Source: Candidatus Fermentithermobacillaceae bacterium (GTDB lineage Bacteria > Bacillota > Sulfobacillia > Fermentithermobacillales > Fermentithermobacillaceae). Taken from it: a DNA stretch of 64,000 bases. The position numbers and the translations under genes were made by a program. Shown here piece by piece: positions 63,700 to 64,000 of this stretch. The stretch lies in contig DUQH01000141.1 in NCBI GenBank assembly GCA_012837895.1, positions 1 to 64,000 of the forward strand, read 5' to 3'. Numbering within the stretch: the first letter of the stretch is position 1; the number at the start of each line of letters is the position of its first letter. Under the pieces are notes generated by a model. The model was not told where the DNA came from. It saw only the letters and a list, made by a program, of their open reading frames with translations, and did no database searches.

Positions 63700-64000
63700 C
63701 TAGCTGCCTAGTCTTTGTACTAACAAGTAGAACCCTACATAATTGACCATGGGTTCCCTGCCGTCCGGGTACAGCTCGCATCGCATGTTGGTTATAATAA
63801 CCTTGATTCGCAAGTTAGCGCTGAGGCCTTCAAACACCATATCTTCAGGTTTGAAGGTTCCGTTAGCTACCCTATCTCCCGGTTTGGAGGTTCCGTCAGC
63901 TTCTAAGCCCTCATCGCCTGACACCACGTATTTGTGTTGGATGGATCTGATGAAGTCCGCAAAAGAGCCTTCCCATTCGATCTTGCCGTCCAAGCCTATG
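63700..64000 (-). CDS. C-terminal part of an unrecognised protein running off the right edge
   Basis: About 100 codons on the minus strand end at 63700 with LLVQRLGS; the frame stays open to the window edge, so the start is outside. It contains an 11-codon imperfect duplication (GTSKPGDRVAN / GTFKPEDMVFE). No domain was recognised. Strand and frame are supported by the lack of stops and the convergent hairpin. Confidence 0.5.
   Translation of the reverse strand, partial: IGLDGKIEWEGSFADFIRSIQHKYVVSGDEGLEADGTSKPGDRVANGTFKPEDMVFEGLSANLRIKVIITNMRCELYPDGREPMVNYVGFYLLVQRLGS

Overview
The window looks like chromosome of a Gram-positive, monoderm Bacillota (Clostridia-like) bacterium that lives largely on peptides and amino acids. 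Supporting signs are lipoprotein signal peptides, a class D sortase with an LPXTG-like substrate, a SipW-type signal peptidase, an S-layer-homology protein, strong AGGAGG ribosome binding sites with frequent TTG and GTG starts, and TPP and ykkC-family riboswitches. No tRNA, rRNA or CRISPR array was seen.

Layout. 1-824: non-coding, with a gene remnant and paired short repeats at the left edge. 825-8555: a complete family-5 peptide ABC operon, with two unknown genes (a propeller-like exported protein and a small membrane protein) between the permease and ATPase genes. 8750-13810: L,D-transpeptidase, DegV, a DUF4363/DUF421 pair, an orphan flagellin and Hsp20. 14905-17757: a four-gene membrane cluster headed by a DUF6754 protein, in which two anchored soluble proteins alternate with two polytopic proteins. 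17954-26622: S9 peptidase, prepilin peptidase, D-cysteine-desulfhydrase-like enzyme, M42 peptidase, nucleotidyltransferase plus TraX, and an adenosine deaminase-like protein. 26981-34926: a surface-fibre and sortase island (BTAD regulator, large VWA adhesin, SipW, TasA/camelysin-like subunit, LPXTG-like protein, sortase). 35048-40570: a ykkC-family riboswitch with terminator, then a branched-chain amino acid ABC operon. 40585-41243: thirteen copies of a 53-bp palindromic repeat. 41523-47348: an ABC exporter, C69 dipeptidase and MATE transporter. 47513-54208: SLH/cysteine-peptidase surface protein (minus strand) and TldD/TldE. 54271-56955: TPP riboswitch with thiD-thiM-thiE. 57040-64000: HAD phosphatase, then a decaying region.

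The most unusual part is 58.5-63.3 kb. There an ABC ATPase is frameshifted, and a D-aminoacylase-type amidohydrolase has its central coding part replaced by fragments of a second DUF6754 cluster. An AtuA-like gene has a frameshift and probably an internal deletion. The intact cluster at 14.9-17.8 kb is the best candidate for an undescribed system, because its four genes appear to be two diverged copies of one two-gene module.

Functional theme: peptides are imported or cleaved (Dpp operon, S9, M42, C69, TldDE), amino acids are taken up (Liv) under a probable ppGpp-type riboswitch, and thiamine is salvaged. All functions are inferred from reading the sequence; no database search was run.
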